Below are positions 7,767 through 8,627 of a DNA stretch of 8,627 nucleotides, piece by piece. Within the stretch, counting starts at the first letter, position 1; each line of letters begins with the position of its first letter. Both the position numbers and the translations under genes were made by a program. A model generated the notes under the pieces. It was not told where the DNA came from. It worked only from the letters and a program-made list of their open reading frames with translations, and did not search any database. The stretch is from Microcaldota archaeon. Lineage in GTDB: Archaea > Micrarchaeota > Micrarchaeia > Micrarchaeales > Micrarchaeaceae. Where the stretch lies: contig JAJYEJ010000037.1 in assembly GCA_021785805.1 (NCBI GenBank), positions 1 to 8,627 on the forward strand. The letters run 5' to 3'.

Positions 7767-7816
7767 CAGCTCACCAAGGAAGGGCACTCGACATACTACG
7801 CCGTACGTCTTGTTCC

Positions 7817-7825
7817 TATATTAAA
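7817..7825 (-). promoter_or_regulatory. TATA box for the rpoH-rpoB''-rpoB'-rpoA'-rpoA'' operon
   Basis: The minus strand reads TTTAATATA, close to the archaeal TATA consensus. Initiation about 25 bases downstream (near 7796) gives a leader of roughly 30 bases to the preferred rpoH TTG start, long enough for the GGTG site at 7775-7772. A second TATA (TATATA, 7839-7844) lies just upstream and could serve the same gene or the opposite strand. Confidence 0.55.
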
Positions 7826-7835
7826 GATACGCAAA

Positions 7836-7846
7836 GGCTATATACC
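7836..7846. promoter_or_regulatory. symmetric TATA element, possibly bidirectional
   Basis: GGCTATATACC is almost a perfect palindrome containing TATATA, so it could bind TBP in either orientation. On the plus strand it would start transcription near 7867 and feed the non-coding stretch that follows. On the minus strand it would be an alternative upstream promoter for rpoH. Which use is real cannot be decided from the sequence. Confidence 0.35.
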
Positions 7847-7983
7847 TTATTGAAAGGCGTAGGTAAATCAGTAAAAGCTAGGGAAATGGATTTTACGTAT
7901 TTCATAGACAACCGGCGGATCATCTTAGACGGATGTCCCATCAGCCTAAACATCAAATGGCTGGACTGAGTATGCTTAATTCA

Positions 7984-8167
7984 TAACGCCCGGAAGCCAT
8001 GCGAGAGGGGATACGGCGGCTCCGTTCGTGTAGAGGTGGGAACACGAGAATAGGATCAAGGGGATGTAAGCCAGAAGGTGAACCCGATAAAAAAGGTGTG
8101 TATAAGAGGCATGCCGCACAGGCAATACAGCGGTTCGGGAGCGTGCCGATAACCTGACGCTGCGTTA
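7984..8167 (+). ncRNA. candidate structured RNA of unknown family
   Basis: Hand folding gives a 6-bp closing helix TAACGC (7984-7989) with GCGTTA (8162-8167). Enclosed are a helix GGA-A-GCC/GGCTCC (7992-7998/8018-8023, one bulged A), a hairpin TCGTGT/ACACGA (8026-8031/8042-8047, ten-base purine-rich loop), and a two-part hairpin GGCATGC/GCGTGCC (8108-8114/8141-8147) with inner CGC/GCG (8115-8117/8130-8132). The middle (8048-8107) is purine-rich and I see no strong pairing there. I compared it by eye with RNase P RNA, SRP RNA, 5S rRNA, tRNA, box C/D RNA and common riboswitches and found no conserved core. The strand is a guess, since helices fold almost equally on the complement. Plus is favoured by the upstream TATA at 7839-7844 and the G-rich plus strand. 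Chance helices of 6-7 bp in about 190 bases are possible, so this remains a candidate. Confidence 0.3.
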
Positions 8168-8170
8168 ACC

Positions 8171-8178
8171 ATTTAAAC
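8171..8178 (+). promoter_or_regulatory. TATA box for the pilin-like gene
   Basis: ATTTAAAC lies about 40 bases before the ATG at 8214. A start of transcription near 8200 would leave a leader of about 14 bases that includes the GGTG site at 8205-8208. It begins four bases after the proposed RNA's 3' helix strand ends. Confidence 0.5.
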
Positions 8179-8213
8179 CTATTTTGTCATTCAGATATGA
8201 TACGGGTGCGGGA

Positions 8214-8627
8214 ATGAGGCGGATAAGGGGCCAGTCAGCGATAGAGTACATGGTAACCTATGGCTGGGCGCTGCTGATCATCGCGATAGCGTTCGCTATG
8301 CTGCTGGCGTTCGTCACGCTGCCATCAAGAGCCACACCTAACGAATGCTCCTTCACGTCCACGGTCACATGTGTCGATTTCATACTGGGAAGCAGCTCAG
8401 GCAGAACGACGACCATGACAATCAACATGACCAACAGCCAACAATACCCGCTCCTGGACCCGGAGCTAGTCGTCGAGGTAAACGGTAAGAACTCGAGCCT
8501 GACCACATGCACACCAACATACGTTCAGCCGCAAAAGGAGATATACTGCTCTGTCACCCTCCCGATAAACACGTCCCAGGGGACATTGCTGTCAGGTAAT
8601 CTGTACCTGAACATAACCAATTGCGCT
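8214..8627 (+). CDS. class III signal peptide (type IV pilin-like) protein, 3' end beyond window
   Basis: The first 138 codons are present and the frame is still open at the window end, so the gene is partial. Residues 1-6 (MRRIRG) are a short basic leader followed by QSAIEYMVTYGWALLIIAIAF... This is the archaeal class III signal peptide: cleavage after Gly6 by a PibD/EppA-type prepilin peptidase, Glu at position +5 of the mature protein, and a hydrophobic helix to about residue 36 that anchors the subunit or packs in a pilus core. The exported part is Thr/Ser/Asn-rich, has cysteines at 45, 53, 99, 112 and 137, and four N-x-S/T sequons (Asn71, 93, 119, 133), suggesting disulfides and N-glycosylation outside the cell. 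ATG 8214 is chosen because GGTG (8205-8208) precedes it by 5 bases and it gives the exact leader length. Whether it is a pilin, an adhesin or another surface protein with this anchor is unknown. Confidence 0.88.
   Translation, partial: MRRIRGQSAIEYMVTYGWALLIIAIAFAMLLAFVTLPSRATPNECSFTSTVTCVDFILGSSSGRTTTMTINMTNSQQYPLLDPELVVEVNGKNSSLTTCTPTYVQPQKEIYCSVTLPINTSQGTLLSGNLYLNITNCA

Larger units (their letters stand above)
7826..8213. other. long intergenic region without a recognisable protein gene
   Basis: This stretch separates the minus-strand RNAP operon from the plus-strand pilin-like gene. The only open frames I find are short: 27 codons from the ATG at 7886 and 52 codons from the ATG at 7999. 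Neither has the GGTG site seen before every other gene here. A hairpin occurs at 7935-7966 (GTC/GAC and CAGCC/GGCTG with a four-base bulge), and 7984-8167 has several complementary segments. GGTG occurs three times between 8030 and 8100 but never 5-6 bases before a start codon, which argues against translation. Confidence 0.6.

Noticed and set aside
7886..7969. 27-codon plus-strand frame starting at ATG 7886
   Set aside because: It is very short, has no GGTG site and matches nothing I recognise. It also overlaps the 7935-7966 hairpin.
8019..8050. tRNA-like D arm (GTGT/ACAC with an AG...GG...A loop)
   Set aside because: No matching 3' acceptor strand or T arm with GTTCRA follows, so no cloverleaf can be made.
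7984..8167. RNase P RNA, SRP RNA or 5S rRNA
   Set aside because: The closing helix suggested these, but the conserved cores (GGAAA...UCC and ACAGAA...GGCUUA for RNase P, the GGAAG/AGCA loop for SRP, the CCGAAC loop for 5S) are absent on both strands.
8258..8512. 84-codon minus-strand frame
   Set aside because: It lies opposite the pilin-like gene, which has a canonical class III signal peptide and a ribosome binding site.

Overview
The window is archaeal. It holds the RNA polymerase large-subunit operon in archaeal order (rpoH, rpoB'', rpoB', rpoA', rpoA''), with both rpoB and rpoA split. It also holds an archaeal Sm-like protein gene, a tRNA-Ala gene and the start of a gene for a class III signal peptide (pilin-like) protein. 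The pilin N-terminus (RGQSAIEYMVTYGWALLII) is a form I associate with DPANN archaea such as Micrarchaeota/ARMAN-type genomes. Together with a shortened RpoA'' and a divergent bridge helix this suggests a DPANN or similarly divergent euryarchaeal-side lineage. That placement is inference from motifs, not a tree.

Layout. Nearly everything is on the minus strand. Positions 1-62 hold nothing I can name. tRNA-Ala(GGC) lies at 63-137 (-) with an encoded CCA and a TATA-like box upstream. The lsm gene is at 272-496 (-). The RNAP operon runs from about 7766 down to 556 (-): rpoH, rpoB'', rpoB', rpoA' and rpoA'' follow each other with gaps of roughly 4-34 bases and are probably one transcript, starting from a TATA box at 7817-7825. 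A roughly 390-base region (7826-8213) then has no recognisable protein gene. Its right half contains several complementary segments, including a terminal helix joining 7984-7989 to 8162-8167, and may encode a structured RNA that I cannot assign to a family. From 8214 to the end, on the plus strand, is the 5' part of the pilin-like gene, cut off by the window edge.

How the genes fit together. B'', B', A' and A'' form the catalytic core of RNA polymerase, and H is a small assembly subunit bound near the downstream DNA channel. The Sm-like protein and the tRNA put RNA metabolism and translation genes downstream of transcription genes, but not the L30e-NusA-S12-S7 genes that commonly follow rpoA'' in archaea. 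All seven protein genes have a GTG/GGTG Shine-Dalgarno core 5-6 bases before a start codon. Applying this rule moves the starts of rpoH and rpoB' to TTG codons.
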